Shown piece after piece: positions 26,413 through 35,051 of a DNA stretch of 64,000 nt; the stretch's first letter is position 1, and every line of letters starts with the position of its first letter. The notes beneath the pieces were generated by a model that was given only the letters and a program-made list of their open reading frames with translations, made no database searches and was not told where the DNA came from. The DNA comes from UBA1433 sp964581565. GTDB taxonomy: Bacteria; Bacillota; Clostridia; Eubacteriales; UBA1433. The position numbers were made by a program, and so were the translations under genes. Location: the NCBI GenBank assembly GCA_964581565.1, contig CAZOOZ010000001.1, positions 248,001 through 312,000 on the forward strand. Direction: 5' to 3'.

Positions 26413-26847
26413 ATGAAAAAATCAATAGAGAAAAAGTATCTGATAGTTTTTTTTATTCTTTACATAGCCGTTTTATTAAAAATCACGGTGCTGCGCAGTA
26501 ATTTTGGCGAGGCAGGCATTTTTACAAGCGGAAAGACAAACATAATGCCTTTTGTCGATTTGATTCATATTTATAAAAACGACGTAAAAATATTTATCTA
26601 TCTATTCGCGGGCAATATTTTTTGGTTTATCCCGTTTGGAATTTTTCTGCGTGCGCTAAGCAGTTTGAGCAATATAAAAATTGTAGGACTTGCGGCTCTT
26701 TTTTCTTTTGCCATTGAGTTCTCACAGTATGCTTTCGGCACGGGAGTTGCGGAAAGCGATGATATCATCTTAAATACTTTGGGAGCCCTACTCGGTGTGG
26801 CTATCTGCAATTGCATTCGAAAGAAAAAAATGTTAAGACGAAGATGA
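26413..26847 (+). CDS. VanZ family membrane protein
   Basis: A 144-residue protein with four membrane helices. The VanZ signatures are the LRSNFG turn, NIMPF near 39, GNIFWFIPFGIFLR near 73-86, FAIEFSQYAFGTGVAESDD near 104-122 and LNTLGALLGV. VanZ proteins give low-level teicoplanin resistance in enterococci, but most homologues have no proven role; no other van genes are here. It is preceded by six 11-bp repeats that suggest control by a response regulator, and followed 33 bp later by the DUF3784 gene in a likely operon. Confidence 0.9.
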   Translation: MKKSIEKKYLIVFFILYIAVLLKITVLRSNFGEAGIFTSGKTNIMPFVDLIHIYKNDVKIFIYLFAGNIFWFIPFGIFLRALSSLSNIKIVGLAALFSFAIEFSQYAFGTGVAESDDIILNTLGALLGVAICNCIRKKKMLRRR

Positions 26848-26880
26848 ATAAATGTTTATAGAAGGTAAAGGAGAAAATGA

Positions 26881-27192
26881 ATGATTATCGTTCCAATCCT
26901 AATTACAATCGTGTTCATATTACTGGGAATGATATTTCTGCGCGGGAAAGGAGCCTTTTTGATTGCGGGCTATAACACGATGAATAAAGAAGACAAAGCA
27001 AAGTATGACCAAGAGGCATTGTGCCGCTTTATGGGCAAATCTATGTTTGCGCTTGCTGCCAGTATGATTTTTTGGATTTTAGCCGAATTATTTCGTCAAG
27101 AAATTCTGATTTTTGTTGCATGGGGTTTGTTTACCGCTGTGATTATTTTTACTGTAGCATATTTAAATACGAAAAACAGATTTAGAAAATAA
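26881..27192 (+). CDS. DUF3784 membrane protein
   Basis: A 103-residue protein with three hydrophobic segments (about 3-20, 55-73, 77-95). The loop after helix 1, GKGAFLIAGYNTMNKEDKAK followed by YDQEALCRFMGK, is diagnostic of DUF3784, a Bacillota family of unknown role. ATG 26881 follows AAGGAGA. It probably shares the vanZ transcript. Confidence 0.87.
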   Translation: MIIVPILITIVFILLGMIFLRGKGAFLIAGYNTMNKEDKAKYDQEALCRFMGKSMFALAASMIFWILAELFRQEILIFVAWGLFTAVIIFTVAYLNTKNRFRK

Positions 27193-27230
27193 TATAATAA
27201 ATTTGAAAAGTATAGTTTATGCCGTAGTCA

Positions 27231-27290
27231 AAAGCGAAGCACAAAGCGTAACTTAAAGCGAAGTAAAAAGCGTAGCCTAAAGCGCAACCA
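27231..27290. repeat. five tandem 12-bp repeats
   Basis: Units AAAGCGAAGCAC, AAAGCGTAACTT, AAAGCGAAGTAA, AAAGCGTAGCCT and AAAGCGCAACCA share an invariant AAAGCG core; the second halves vary. There are no spacers, so it is not a CRISPR. Possible protein-binding array or slipped-strand expansion downstream of the DUF3784 gene. Confidence 0.75.
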
Positions 27291-27448
27291 TACATAGAGA
27301 AAGAATAAAAGAAAGAGAAAGATATATATGTAGTAGTCTCTCTTAAATAATATTATATTTCTTAAGAGTAAGTATTATCCTTGTCGTTATCAAAAGAGCA
27401 AAAAATACTTGCTTAAATGCATTTATGCAATGATTCGGATAAAATAGC

Positions 27449-27478
27449 TTGAAAACGGATGCATACATCGGGTATAAT
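27449..27478 (+). promoter_or_regulatory. promoter of the CoA-transferase gene
   Basis: TTGAAA (27449-27454) and TATAAT (27473-27478) with an 18-bp spacer, about 50 bp before ATG 27530. Confidence 0.65.
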
Positions 27479-27529
27479 TGTTAAGAAAAAAACAATCAAT
27501 GAACTCTAAGTTATAAAGGAGAGCAGGAA

Positions 27530-28840
27530 ATGAGTTGGAAAACAGATTATGAAAAGAAAAAGACTACGCTGGTAGAAGCTGCAAAATTAATTAACTCAGG
27601 CGATATCGTATGGGCTACACCAAATAATAATGCACCTTATACTCTGCTGAATGCAATAGGGGATAGATACAGTGAGCTTAAGGATGTAAAACTGGTTGTG
27701 CAGTTGCTTACCAAACCGTTGAGTTGTTTTGTCCCGCAAGCACAGGGCCATATTGATACTGTTACCGGATTTAAAGGCCCGGGGGAGAGAGCGGGAGAAA
27801 AAACAGGATATAAAATCGATACGGCGGCGTTTCAGCTTCATAGGCATGACGAGTTGATGCTGCGGGTACTGCAACCGACTGTAGGCATTGTTCAAATAAC
27901 GCCTCCAAACGAAGAAGGATATTGTTATCTTGGTTGTAATCCGACGGGCATTACAGAGATATTCGAAACCGCAAAACTGGTTATCGCGCAGGAAAACAGC
28001 ACAATGCCGGCAATACCAAATGAAAATCTTTGCATTCATATTAGTCAGGTAGACGTGGTTGTGGAGGTTGATGAAGAAATAGATGTGGTTCCGAATACCG
28101 AACCAAGTGAAATAGATAAGCAGGTAGCTTCGCACATTGTAGAGCGAATTCCAGACGGAGCGACGATTCAAATCGGTATTGGCGGCATTGCCAATGCAGT
28201 TGGATATTCGCTTGAAAATCATAAAGATCTCGGCGTACATACGGAGCTTTATGTGGAAGCGATGTATTACCTCACAATGAAAGGGGCTATCAATAACTCT
28301 AAAAAAACACTTTATCCTGGTAAGGCAGTTATCGGCTTTGCATCGGGATCAGCGGAAATGTATAAATTCCTGGATAAAAACCCTGCGATTATCAACAGAG
28401 AAATTCAATGGGTGAATAACCCCGCAGTCGTTGCACAAAATGATAATTTTGTATCACTTAATGCATGTATCGGTGTAGATTTGCTTGGTCAGGTATCCAG
28501 CGAATCAATCGGATTCAGGCAATTTTCAGGTACAGGCGGGCAGCTTGATTTTGTACGCGGTGCGCAAAAATCTAAAAACGGCATGAGCTTTCTTGCGATG
28601 CAGTCTGTAGTAAATAAAAAAGACGGCAGCAGGATTTCAAAGATCACGTTGACACACGCGCCGGGCAGCGCCATTACGGTTCCGAGAACAGATGTGCAGT
28701 ATGTGTGTACGGAATACGGCATTGTGAATTTGCAGAATCAAAGTATCGATTACAGGGCAAGAGCGCTTATTTCCATCGCACATCCCGATTTCAGAGACCA
28801 GTTGATGTTTGATGCAAAAAAGGCGGGTATTATCATTTAA
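27530..28840 (+). CDS. acetyl-CoA hydrolase/transferase family protein (butyryl- or 4-hydroxybutyrate-CoA:acetate CoA-transferase type)
   Basis: A 436-residue class I CoA-transferase. Both halves are complete: N-terminal GDIVWATPNNNAPYTLLNAI and the middle IQIGIGGIANAVG, then HTELYVEAM, whose Glu sits where the catalytic glutamate (acyl-CoA adduct) is found, and SLNACIGVDLLGQ plus GFRQFSGTGGQLDFVRGA near 305-350. Such enzymes move CoA from a fermentation acyl-CoA to acetate. The exact acyl donor cannot be fixed from sequence. AAGGAGAG precedes ATG 27530; a dedicated promoter and terminator make it monocistronic. Confidence 0.9.
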   Translation: MSWKTDYEKKKTTLVEAAKLINSGDIVWATPNNNAPYTLLNAIGDRYSELKDVKLVVQLLTKPLSCFVPQAQGHIDTVTGFKGPGERAGEKTGYKIDTAAFQLHRHDELMLRVLQPTVGIVQITPPNEEGYCYLGCNPTGITEIFETAKLVIAQENSTMPAIPNENLCIHISQVDVVVEVDEEIDVVPNTEPSEIDKQVASHIVERIPDGATIQIGIGGIANAVGYSLENHKDLGVHTELYVEAMYYLTMKGAINNSKKTLYPGKAVIGFASGSAEMYKFLDKNPAIINREIQWVNNPAVVAQNDNFVSLNACIGVDLLGQVSSESIGFRQFSGTGGQLDFVRGAQKSKNGMSFLAMQSVVNKKDGSRISKITLTHAPGSAITVPRTDVQYVCTEYGIVNLQNQSIDYRARALISIAHPDFRDQLMFDAKKAGIII

Positions 28841-28914
28841 CTATCGAAAAAAATGACCAAAGGTATACTTTTTATGGGCATATTCAAATAAATATAGAAT
28901 TATCGTCATTTGAC

Positions 28915-28951
28915 AGAGCGGGCAGCTATTATGCTGCCTGCTCTATTTTTT
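28915..28951 (+). terminator. terminator of the CoA-transferase gene
   Basis: GAGCGGGCAGC (28916-28926) and GCTGCCTGCTC (28933-28943) pair with one G-T wobble, followed by TATTTTTT. Confidence 0.85.
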
Positions 28952-28980
28952 AAAAAGAAGACAGTAAATAACCACAAGAA

Positions 28981-29562
28981 TTATGTTTTTATATCTGAAG
29001 GATAAACCATTTTTAAAAAATATTCGTGTATGCGGCTGTCTTCTGTCAGTTCGGGGTGAAAAGCAGTAACAAGCACTTTGTCTTGTCTGGCAGCTACGAT
29101 GTGGCCGTCTACTTTGGCGAGTATTCGTGCATAATCTGAGGCACCTGTGATATACGGCGCGCGAATAAACGTCATGGGGATGCGCCCGATGCCGGCAAAT
29201 TTTTCATACGTGAAAAAACTGCCGAGCTGTCTGCCAAACGCGTTTCGCTTCACCGTGATATCGATGGCCTGAAAATAGGCCTCTGCTTGATTTTCTATTT
29301 TATTTGCAAGCAGTATCAACCCCGCGCAGGTACCCAGTACGGGTATGCCGCCATTGATCATTTCTTTCAAGGGAGTAAACAGGCCGTCTTCGTGCAGGAG
29401 CTTGCCAATCGTGGTGCTTTCCCCGCCGGGCAGGATCAGCCCGTCGATGCATCTGTTTTTTAAATCTTCTGTTTTTCGTATCTCAAAACTGTCTGCCCCA
29501 AGTCGCTCGAGCATTTGAATATGCTCGATGAAGCCGCCTTGAAGCGCTAAGACGCCAATCAT
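28981..29562 (-). CDS. pdxT: pyridoxal 5-phosphate synthase glutaminase subunit PdxT
   Basis: Supplies ammonia from glutamine to PdxS. The 193-residue class I amidotransferase has MIGVLALQGGFIEHI, LPGGESTTIGKLL near 45, the catalytic Cys in LGTCAGLILLA near 77, and the His-Glu pair in AFHPELTEDSRIHEYF near 168-172. Length and motifs are standard. Its ATG overlaps the pdxS stop by one base (TAATG), so the two are translationally coupled. Confidence 0.97.
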   Translation of the reverse strand: MIGVLALQGGFIEHIQMLERLGADSFEIRKTEDLKNRCIDGLILPGGESTTIGKLLHEDGLFTPLKEMINGGIPVLGTCAGLILLANKIENQAEAYFQAIDITVKRNAFGRQLGSFFTYEKFAGIGRIPMTFIRAPYITGASDYARILAKVDGHIVAARQDKVLVTAFHPELTEDSRIHEYFLKMVYPSDIKT

Positions 29563-30434
29563 TATTTTCCTCTTTCAGCCATCAAAAGCTCAATTTCTTC
29601 CTCATTGATGCCCACCATTGCAGGACCCAAATCTTCCGAGAGCATGGCGATCAGCTTTGCATCGGTAAAGTTTGTGACCGCTTTTACAATGGCCTGCGCG
29701 CGTTTTTCGGGATTGCCTGATTTAAAGATCCCCGAGCCTACAAACACGCCTTCGGCACCGAGCTGCATCATCATTGCGGCATCGGCAGGAGTGGCGATTC
29801 CGCCTGCTGCAAAGTTGACAACAGGAAGATGACCATGCTCGTGCACATATTTTACAAGTTCATAAGGTACTTGCAGATCTTTGGCTGCGTGATAGAGCTC
29901 ATCCTCCCGTTTATTCTGCAGGATTTTCATTTGGCTGTTTATAAGCCTCATATGGCGCACTGCCTGTACAACATCGCCTGTGCCGGGCTCGCCTTTGGTG
30001 CGTATCATGCTGGCGCCTTCCGCAATTCTGCGCAGCGCTTCGCCCAAGTCTTTGGCGCCGCAAACAAAAGGCACGTCAAACTTTATTTTGTTTATGTGAT
30101 AGACATCATCGGCAGGAGAGAGCACTTCGCTTTCATCGATATAGTCTATTTCTATGGCCTGTAAAATCTGTGCTTCCACAAAATGACCGATTCTCACTTT
30201 AGCCATAACGGGAATGGAGACCGCTTTTTGGATTTCTTTAATCATTTTCGGATCGCTCATTCTTGCTACCCCGCCTGCGGCACGAATATCCGCCGGGATT
30301 TTCTCAAGTGCCATAACTGCGCAGGCACCTGCATTCTGGGCAATTACAGCTTGCTGCGGTGTTGTGACATCCATGATCACGCCGCCTTTGAGCATTTGGG
30401 CGAGATTTTTGTTTAATTCATAACGACTGTTCAT
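29562..30434 (-). CDS. pdxS: pyridoxal 5-phosphate synthase subunit PdxS
   Basis: Makes PLP directly from ribose 5-phosphate, glyceraldehyde 3-phosphate and ammonia; it forms a dodecamer decorated with PdxT. The 290-residue TIM barrel shows GGVIMDVTTPQQAVIAQ, the catalytic lysine in VMAKVRIGHF near residue 81, IDESEVLSPADD, the second lysine in RTKGEPGTG near 149, NFAAGGIATPADAA and GAEGVFVGSGIF. All family motifs are intact. It faces a MocR-type gene across 125 bp, the classical arrangement for PLP-sensing regulation. Confidence 0.97.
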   Translation of the reverse strand: MNSRYELNKNLAQMLKGGVIMDVTTPQQAVIAQNAGACAVMALEKIPADIRAAGGVARMSDPKMIKEIQKAVSIPVMAKVRIGHFVEAQILQAIEIDYIDESEVLSPADDVYHINKIKFDVPFVCGAKDLGEALRRIAEGASMIRTKGEPGTGDVVQAVRHMRLINSQMKILQNKREDELYHAAKDLQVPYELVKYVHEHGHLPVVNFAAGGIATPADAAMMMQLGAEGVFVGSGIFKSGNPEKRAQAIVKAVTNFTDAKLIAMLSEDLGPAMVGINEEEIELLMAERGK

Positions 30435-30457
30435 ATTTAGTTCTCCAATTCTATCTC

Positions 30458-30486
30458 TTGACCTTTTTATAAGGATTGGTTAGAAT
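30458..30486 (+). promoter_or_regulatory. promoter of the MocR gene in the pdxS-mocR divergent space
   Basis: TTGACC (30458-30463) and TAGAAT (30481-30486) are 17 bp apart on the + strand. On the other strand, TTTACA with TTATAA nearby could drive pdxST, so the two promoters would overlap and a regulator bound here could switch both. Confidence 0.5.
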
Positions 30487-30559
30487 TGTAAACACAAACT
30501 GACTTCGTGAAAAGTGCCACAATAAAACAATTTAATGGTATCAGATTTAAGGAGAAAGA

Positions 30560-31957
30560 ATGAATATCATCACCATACGGTTAGATTCTTCATCTTCGAT
30601 GCCGCTGTATCGACAATTGTATGAGTATATTAAAAAAGAAATTATCAGCGGCGGCTACGATCCCGGCAGCAAGCTGCCTTCCAAACGCCGGCTTGCTTCA
30701 CACCTGCAGTGCAGTCAAAACACGATCCAGGCGGCCTACGGGCAGCTGCTTGCGGAAGGCTACATTACTGCGAAGGCGAAAAGCGGATACTATGTGTGTG
30801 AGCTTGAGGGCGTGCTGCATATTGTGCAAGAGCAGAAGTTAAAAGAGCACAGGTTGCAACACCTGCCATCTTACAGGTATGATTTCTCTCATGACGGCGT
30901 TGATTTTGACAGCTTTCCATTTGCTGCATGGCGCCGTCTTATGAAAGAAGTCATCAGCGAATATGACCATGACTTGCTCAAAGCCGGAAGCCCGCAGGGA
31001 GATAAGGCTCTGCGCGCAAGCATTGAGCGTTATCTGCGCTACAGCCGCGGGGTAAAGTGCATGCCGGAACAGATCGTCATCAGCTCTGGAACGGAATATT
31101 TACTCCAGCTTTTGATACAGCTTCTTGACGAAAACTGCATATATGCCATTGAAAATCCGGGTTATCAAAAATTGAATCTGCTTTTTAAAAGCAACCGCGC
31201 AGTCTATAAATCAATCCCACTCGATGACGAAGGAATGAAGATAGGCGAGCTACTGCAATGCCGTGCGCACCTGGCCTGCGTGACGCCCTCCCATCAGTTT
31301 CCTACGGGCACGATCATGCCCATCAACAGACGTATTCAATTACTGAATTGGGCAGCGGAAAAACAGGGGCGTTATATCATCGAGGACGACTATGACAGTG
31401 AGTTTAAATATGCTGGCAGGCCCATTCCTTCCCTGCAAGGGCTGGATAAAGCGCAAAAGGTGATCTACATCGGTTCCTTTTCGAAATCACTTTCGCCCTC
31501 GGTACGTATCAGCTACATGGTGCTTCCGCATGAGTTGATCAAAAGGTATTATGAAAAACTGAGTTTTTATATCTGCCCCGTACCTGTAATGGAACAAAAA
31601 ACATTAAAGCGTTTTATCGACGAGGGCTATTTTGAGCGGCACATGAATAAGATGCGCAATATCTATAAGGCAAAAAGAGGAGTATTGGTGGATTCACTCA
31701 CTCGTCTGATGCCCGATGTACAGATTCAGGGCGCCAATGCAGGATTGCATCTGCTGCTGAAAGTAAATAACGGCATGAGCGAAGAAGAGCTTGTGCATAC
31801 CGCACAGCAAAAGGGCATAAAAGTATACGGCATCAGCCGCTATTATTCCGCCGCCGTTTCCGACGGGCGCAGTCCGCTGATCATGTTGGGATTTGCAACG
31901 CTGAAGTCGCAAGAGGTAGAGCCGGCAGTGGAGGCGCTGAGACAGGCATGGATGTGA
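30560..31957 (+). CDS. MocR (GntR-aminotransferase) regulator, probable PdxR
   Basis: A 465-residue fusion: an N-terminal GntR winged helix (about 10-78; GSKLPSKRRLASHLQCSQNT, then IQAAYGQLLAEGYI) and a C-terminal aminotransferase class I fold (about 105-460). The PLP-binding core is visible: SSGTEYLLQLL, VTPSHQFPTG, IIEDDYDSEFKY and the Schiff-base lysine in YIGSFSKSLSPSVRISYM near residue 311. It is divergent from pdxST, and members of this group (PdxR) sense PLP and control its synthesis. The role is inferred from family and position. ATG 30560 follows AAGGAGA. Confidence 0.92.
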   Translation: MNIITIRLDSSSSMPLYRQLYEYIKKEIISGGYDPGSKLPSKRRLASHLQCSQNTIQAAYGQLLAEGYITAKAKSGYYVCELEGVLHIVQEQKLKEHRLQHLPSYRYDFSHDGVDFDSFPFAAWRRLMKEVISEYDHDLLKAGSPQGDKALRASIERYLRYSRGVKCMPEQIVISSGTEYLLQLLIQLLDENCIYAIENPGYQKLNLLFKSNRAVYKSIPLDDEGMKIGELLQCRAHLACVTPSHQFPTGTIMPINRRIQLLNWAAEKQGRYIIEDDYDSEFKYAGRPIPSLQGLDKAQKVIYIGSFSKSLSPSVRISYMVLPHELIKRYYEKLSFYICPVPVMEQKTLKRFIDEGYFERHMNKMRNIYKAKRGVLVDSLTRLMPDVQIQGANAGLHLLLKVNNGMSEEELVHTAQQKGIKVYGISRYYSAAVSDGRSPLIMLGFATLKSQEVEPAVEALRQAWM

Positions 31958-31998
31958 GCAAAAATTTTGGAAGCAGATACAATTTCCAAAATAAAAAG

Positions 31999-32022
31999 AA
32001 AAACCGTATTGCTACGGTTTTT
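31999..32022. terminator. bidirectional terminator between mocR and porB
   Basis: AAAAACCGTA (31999-32008) and TACGGTTTTT (32013-32022), 4-nt loop, lies between two convergent genes and has T-runs on both strands. Confidence 0.85.
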
Positions 32023-32068
32023 ACAGTGTATGTCATTTATTTTTAAACAGCAGATTTACATGAAGTTT

Positions 32069-32971
32069 TTATTCTATAGTTGACACAGCAGATAAGAATT
32101 TATGTTTTTTGTCAACATATTCCTGTACTTCGCTGATTTCTTCTGCCGAAAGGTGTGCGAATTTTTTCATCATTTTCATTAATTCCGAAACGGGTTTCGG
32201 GTTTTTATTTGGCACGGTAATTTTATACTGGCCATTTTCAACTTCATACAAAGGAAACAGATTTGTTTCAACAGCTTTTCTTGCCACTTCTATAGAGCGG
32301 CTTCCGTCAAAGCCCCATCCTGTCGGACATGGACTGAAAATATGGAGATAGACAAAACCGTCTTTGATGCTTTTTGCTTTTTCCATTTTCTTAACAAAAT
32401 CCGACATATGAGACGGAGACAATGTTGCAAGATAAGCGGGATTATGCATCGCCATGATCATCGGAAGATCTTTTTTCTGCTGTTCTTTTCCTTTTGCGAC
32501 CTCACCCGCAGGCGTTGTTGAAGTGGATGAACCTTTTGTTGTAGAACCGCTTCTTTGGAAACCGGTGTTCATGTATCCTTCGTTATCGTAACAGATATAA
32601 ATAACATTTTCGCCTCTTTCGGCTGCTGCCGATAAAGACTGAAAACCGCAGTCGGCCGTGGCTCCGTCGCCGGCGAACGCTACAACGTTAACATCTCTGC
32701 CGTCCGCTTCATAAACTTGTTTGATGCCTGTGAGCACTGCCGCCGTGTTATCGAGCAAAGTGATGTGTACGGGGATTTTCAAGCCGTTGTCAAAATTCCA
32801 GCCGATACAGCCTGCTCCTGCCATACATCCGGGCGGTATGGCCATGATGGTGTTTTTGCCCAACACTTTGAGTGTTGTTCTAAGACTCAGTTCAGCGGGA
32901 CATCCCTGGCATGCCGATGTGCCGGCGGTGACTAAATCTTCCTGTGTATCTAAAAAATCAATATAATTCAC
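32069..32971 (-). CDS. porB: 2-oxoacid (probably pyruvate):ferredoxin oxidoreductase beta subunit
   Basis: The thiamine-diphosphate subunit. The 300-residue chain has the cluster-type cysteines in ACQGCPAEL near 20, CMAGAGC near 49, the ThDP motif GDGATADCGFQSLSAA near 100-115 and NEGYMNTGFQRSGSTT near 130, which resembles pyruvate-specific PorB (YMNTGxQRS). The late Cys in FSPCPTGWG near 210 is conserved. It is the last gene of a porC-porD-porA-porB operon and starts 15 bp after porA. A related 2-oxoacid as substrate is not excluded. Confidence 0.92.
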   Translation of the reverse strand: MNYIDFLDTQEDLVTAGTSACQGCPAELSLRTTLKVLGKNTIMAIPPGCMAGAGCIGWNFDNGLKIPVHITLLDNTAAVLTGIKQVYEADGRDVNVVAFAGDGATADCGFQSLSAAAERGENVIYICYDNEGYMNTGFQRSGSTTKGSSTSTTPAGEVAKGKEQQKKDLPMIMAMHNPAYLATLSPSHMSDFVKKMEKAKSIKDGFVYLHIFSPCPTGWGFDGSRSIEVARKAVETNLFPLYEVENGQYKITVPNKNPKPVSELMKMMKKFAHLSAEEISEVQEYVDKKHKFLSAVSTIE

Positions 32972-32985
32972 AGTTCATTCCTCCT

Positions 32986-34161
32986 TTAATCTTCCAACCA
33001 ATAGGTATCGTATTCCTCTTCGCCTTTTTTGGCGTTTTCAAGTTTTTCTATTACGCTGAGCATATGGTCAAGAGAAATATCTGTGCCGCCCAGTCCGCCG
33101 ATAACGGGAATAGAGGTGATATCGCAGCCAAGCTCACTGATGGCGGCTTTTGTTTCCATGTATACCGCGCCTGTATTCCAGCCGAAAACAACGTTTTTAT
33201 CGACGACTGCGAATGCTTTTTTATCAGCAAGTATTTTCGCGATCTGTTTTTTCGGGAACGGTCTCATCATTCTTATTTTTATAAGGCCTACTTTTACGCC
33301 TTGACTTCTCTTGATATTGACTGCTTCTCTTGCCGTGCCGCTCATGGCTCCCATCGTAATCATGATGATATCGGCATCATCGCATTTATAACTGTCGATT
33401 ACGCCGCCATAGGAACGGCCAAATTTTTCGGCAAATTCCTTGTCGAGCGCATCCAAGACATCAAATGCCTTTTGCATGGATTGCAGATGATTTTTCCTAT
33501 ATTTCATAACGAGAGGGCCCGGTGTCATCGGATCAAGCGCCATCGGTTTTTCGGGGTCTAAAATCGCGTGTTCCTGCACGTATGGCGGAAGGAATTCATC
33601 CACTTCGCTTTGCGGCGGAACATTCACGCCTTCATACAAATGTGAAATATAAAATCCGTCGTAGCAGATATTTACGGGGATGAGAATATTTTTGTTTTCG
33701 GCGAGTCTGTAGCCTTGAATGATCATATCGAGCACTTCCTGGTTGTTTTCAACATAGATCTGGATCCAGCCGGCATCTCTTACCGAAATAGTATCCTGAT
33801 GACCGCTCCAAATCGTCTCCGGCGCAGTCATTTCTCTGCCTGCGACAGCCATGACCATCGGAAGCCTTAAAGTAGACATTCTGAAATAGGGTTCATACAT
33901 AAGCGCAAGGCCTTGTGCGGATGTGGCCGTAAAGGTTCTTCCGCCTGCCATTGCGGCGCCTTGCACAACGCTCATTGCGGAATGCTCGGATTCAACTTGT
34001 ACCAATTGTGTCTTCAGCTCCCCGTTGGCAACCATGGACGCAGAATGCTCCACAACCGATGACTGCGGGGTGATCGGGTAGGCGGCGATGACTTTCGGTC
34101 TGCTCAGTGCAGCACCGATAGAAGCAGCCGTGTTCCCTGTCATAGCAACTGTTTTACCCAT
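32986..34161 (-). CDS. porA: 2-oxoacid (probably pyruvate):ferredoxin oxidoreductase alpha subunit
   Basis: The 391-residue alpha subunit carries the pyrimidine-binding domain and the CoA-side domain. It has AAYPITPQSSVVEH near 29, QVESEHSAMSVVQGAAMAGG near 55, TATSAQGLALMYEP near 77 and the substrate-site region RDAGWIQIYVENNQEVLD near 130, close to the pyruvate enzymes. The C-terminal half has MGAMSGTAREAV and IRMMRPFPKKQI. It starts 1 bp after porD in the same operon. It decarboxylates the 2-oxoacid and passes electrons to ferredoxin. Confidence 0.93.
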   Translation of the reverse strand: MGKTVAMTGNTAASIGAALSRPKVIAAYPITPQSSVVEHSASMVANGELKTQLVQVESEHSAMSVVQGAAMAGGRTFTATSAQGLALMYEPYFRMSTLRLPMVMAVAGREMTAPETIWSGHQDTISVRDAGWIQIYVENNQEVLDMIIQGYRLAENKNILIPVNICYDGFYISHLYEGVNVPPQSEVDEFLPPYVQEHAILDPEKPMALDPMTPGPLVMKYRKNHLQSMQKAFDVLDALDKEFAEKFGRSYGGVIDSYKCDDADIIMITMGAMSGTAREAVNIKRSQGVKVGLIKIRMMRPFPKKQIAKILADKKAFAVVDKNVVFGWNTGAVYMETKAAISELGCDITSIPVIGGLGGTDISLDHMLSVIEKLENAKKGEEEYDTYWLED

Positions 34162-34162
34162 T

Positions 34163-34420
34163 TTATTTACCCCCTTCTATCATATCTATAGCTTTTTTCG
34201 GACACTCGTTTGCGCAAACGCCGCATCCTTTGCAATAATCTAAACTGATTGTATATTTACCGTCTGTCTTATGTATGGAATTAACAGGACAGTAGGTGAG
34301 GCAAATGCCGCATTCCACACATTTTGTTTTATCCATTACAGGTGTATAGGTTCTCCAGCTTGCGGTATCGATACAATAAATACCTTCTTCGCCTTTAGGC
34401 GTAATAAAATCTCTGGCCAT
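34163..34420 (-). CDS. porD: 2-oxoacid:ferredoxin oxidoreductase delta subunit (2x[4Fe-4S])
   Basis: An 85-residue ferredoxin-like subunit with two complete cluster motifs, CVECGICLTYCP near 36-47 and CKGCGVCANECP near 63-74 (CxxCxxCxxxCP). It hands electrons from the active site to external ferredoxin. Its start codon overlaps the porC stop by one base, showing tight coupling. Confidence 0.94.
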   Translation of the reverse strand: MARDFITPKGEEGIYCIDTASWRTYTPVMDKTKCVECGICLTYCPVNSIHKTDGKYTISLDYCKGCGVCANECPKKAIDMIEGGK

Positions 34421-34974
34421 TAATAGCTACCTCCCTGCAACTCGTAAATTTTTACTTCATCGTAAGCCTTTTTTGCGGCATCCGTGTTTTTGCCGCCAAA
34501 GAGTTTATCAATATTTTCGGAAACATCCTCTAAGCTCACCCAGCCGGTCGCTTTCACGAATGCGCCGAGCATTGCCGTGTTTGGTATGTTTCTACCTAAT
34601 GTTTCTATAGCGATTTTGCTTGCGTCCACGATCGCGGCTTTCTTTACACTTGGTGGTAACTTTAGCTCCTGAGGGGTTTTTTTGCTGTTGATGACAAAAA
34701 TTCCGTCTTCTTTCAATCCGTCAAATACAGGGATGGCGCCGAGCAGTGTATCGTCCATAACGATAACACAATGCGGTTTATATACCTGATCTTTGACATA
34801 GATCGCTTCATCTGAAATTCTTGCGTATCCGAATACCGGCGAGCCTTTGCGCTCTACACCAAAAAATGGTATAAAATGAGCATACTTGCCTTCCTGAACT
34901 GCAGAATCGACAATCAGATGGGCAGCTTTTACAACACCTTGCCCACCCCTGCCGTGAAACCTGATTTCTTTCAT
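34420..34974 (-). CDS. porC: 2-oxoacid:ferredoxin oxidoreductase gamma subunit
   Basis: A 184-residue gamma subunit that begins with the diagnostic MKEIRFHGRGGQGVVKAAHL, followed by FGVERKGSPVFGYARIS near 39 and NTAMLGAFVKATGW near 132. It completes the four-subunit enzyme type found in archaea, Thermotoga and some anaerobic Bacillota, as opposed to the single-chain PFOR usual in clostridia. It is first in the operon, 73 bp after the IclR gene. GAGG-type SD precedes the ATG. Confidence 0.94.
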   Translation of the reverse strand: MKEIRFHGRGGQGVVKAAHLIVDSAVQEGKYAHFIPFFGVERKGSPVFGYARISDEAIYVKDQVYKPHCVIVMDDTLLGAIPVFDGLKEDGIFVINSKKTPQELKLPPSVKKAAIVDASKIAIETLGRNIPNTAMLGAFVKATGWVSLEDVSENIDKLFGGKNTDAAKKAYDEVKIYELQGGSY

Positions 34975-35027
34975 TGTTCGTCCTCCTGGTAAATTTTTTA
35001 ATTAAGCATGTTATTTAATGATTTATA

Positions 35028-35051
35028 TTAAAAATACGTTTGTATTTTTAA
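35028..35051. repeat. AT-rich hairpin between iclR and porC
   Basis: TTAAAAATAC (35028-35037) and GTATTTTTAA (35042-35051), loop GTTT. It overlaps the IclR stop codon. On the minus strand it resembles a weak terminator and could reduce read-through from iclR into porCDAB. Confidence 0.55.

Larger units (their letters stand above)
27193..27529. other. 337-bp intergenic region with a repeat and a promoter
   Basis: Contains the 12-bp tandem repeat (27231-27290), a purine-rich stretch (27291-27330), an AT-rich part, and the CoA-transferase promoter (27449-27478). No gene is seen; the longest frame through the repeat has no start codon. Confidence 0.5.

Noticed and set aside
26413..26847. Glycopeptide resistance operon
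   Set aside because: Only a VanZ-like gene is present; vanH, vanA/B and vanX types are absent, and VanZ homologues alone are common.
27231..27290. CRISPR-like array
   Set aside because: The 12-bp units are contiguous, without unique spacers, and no cas genes are nearby.
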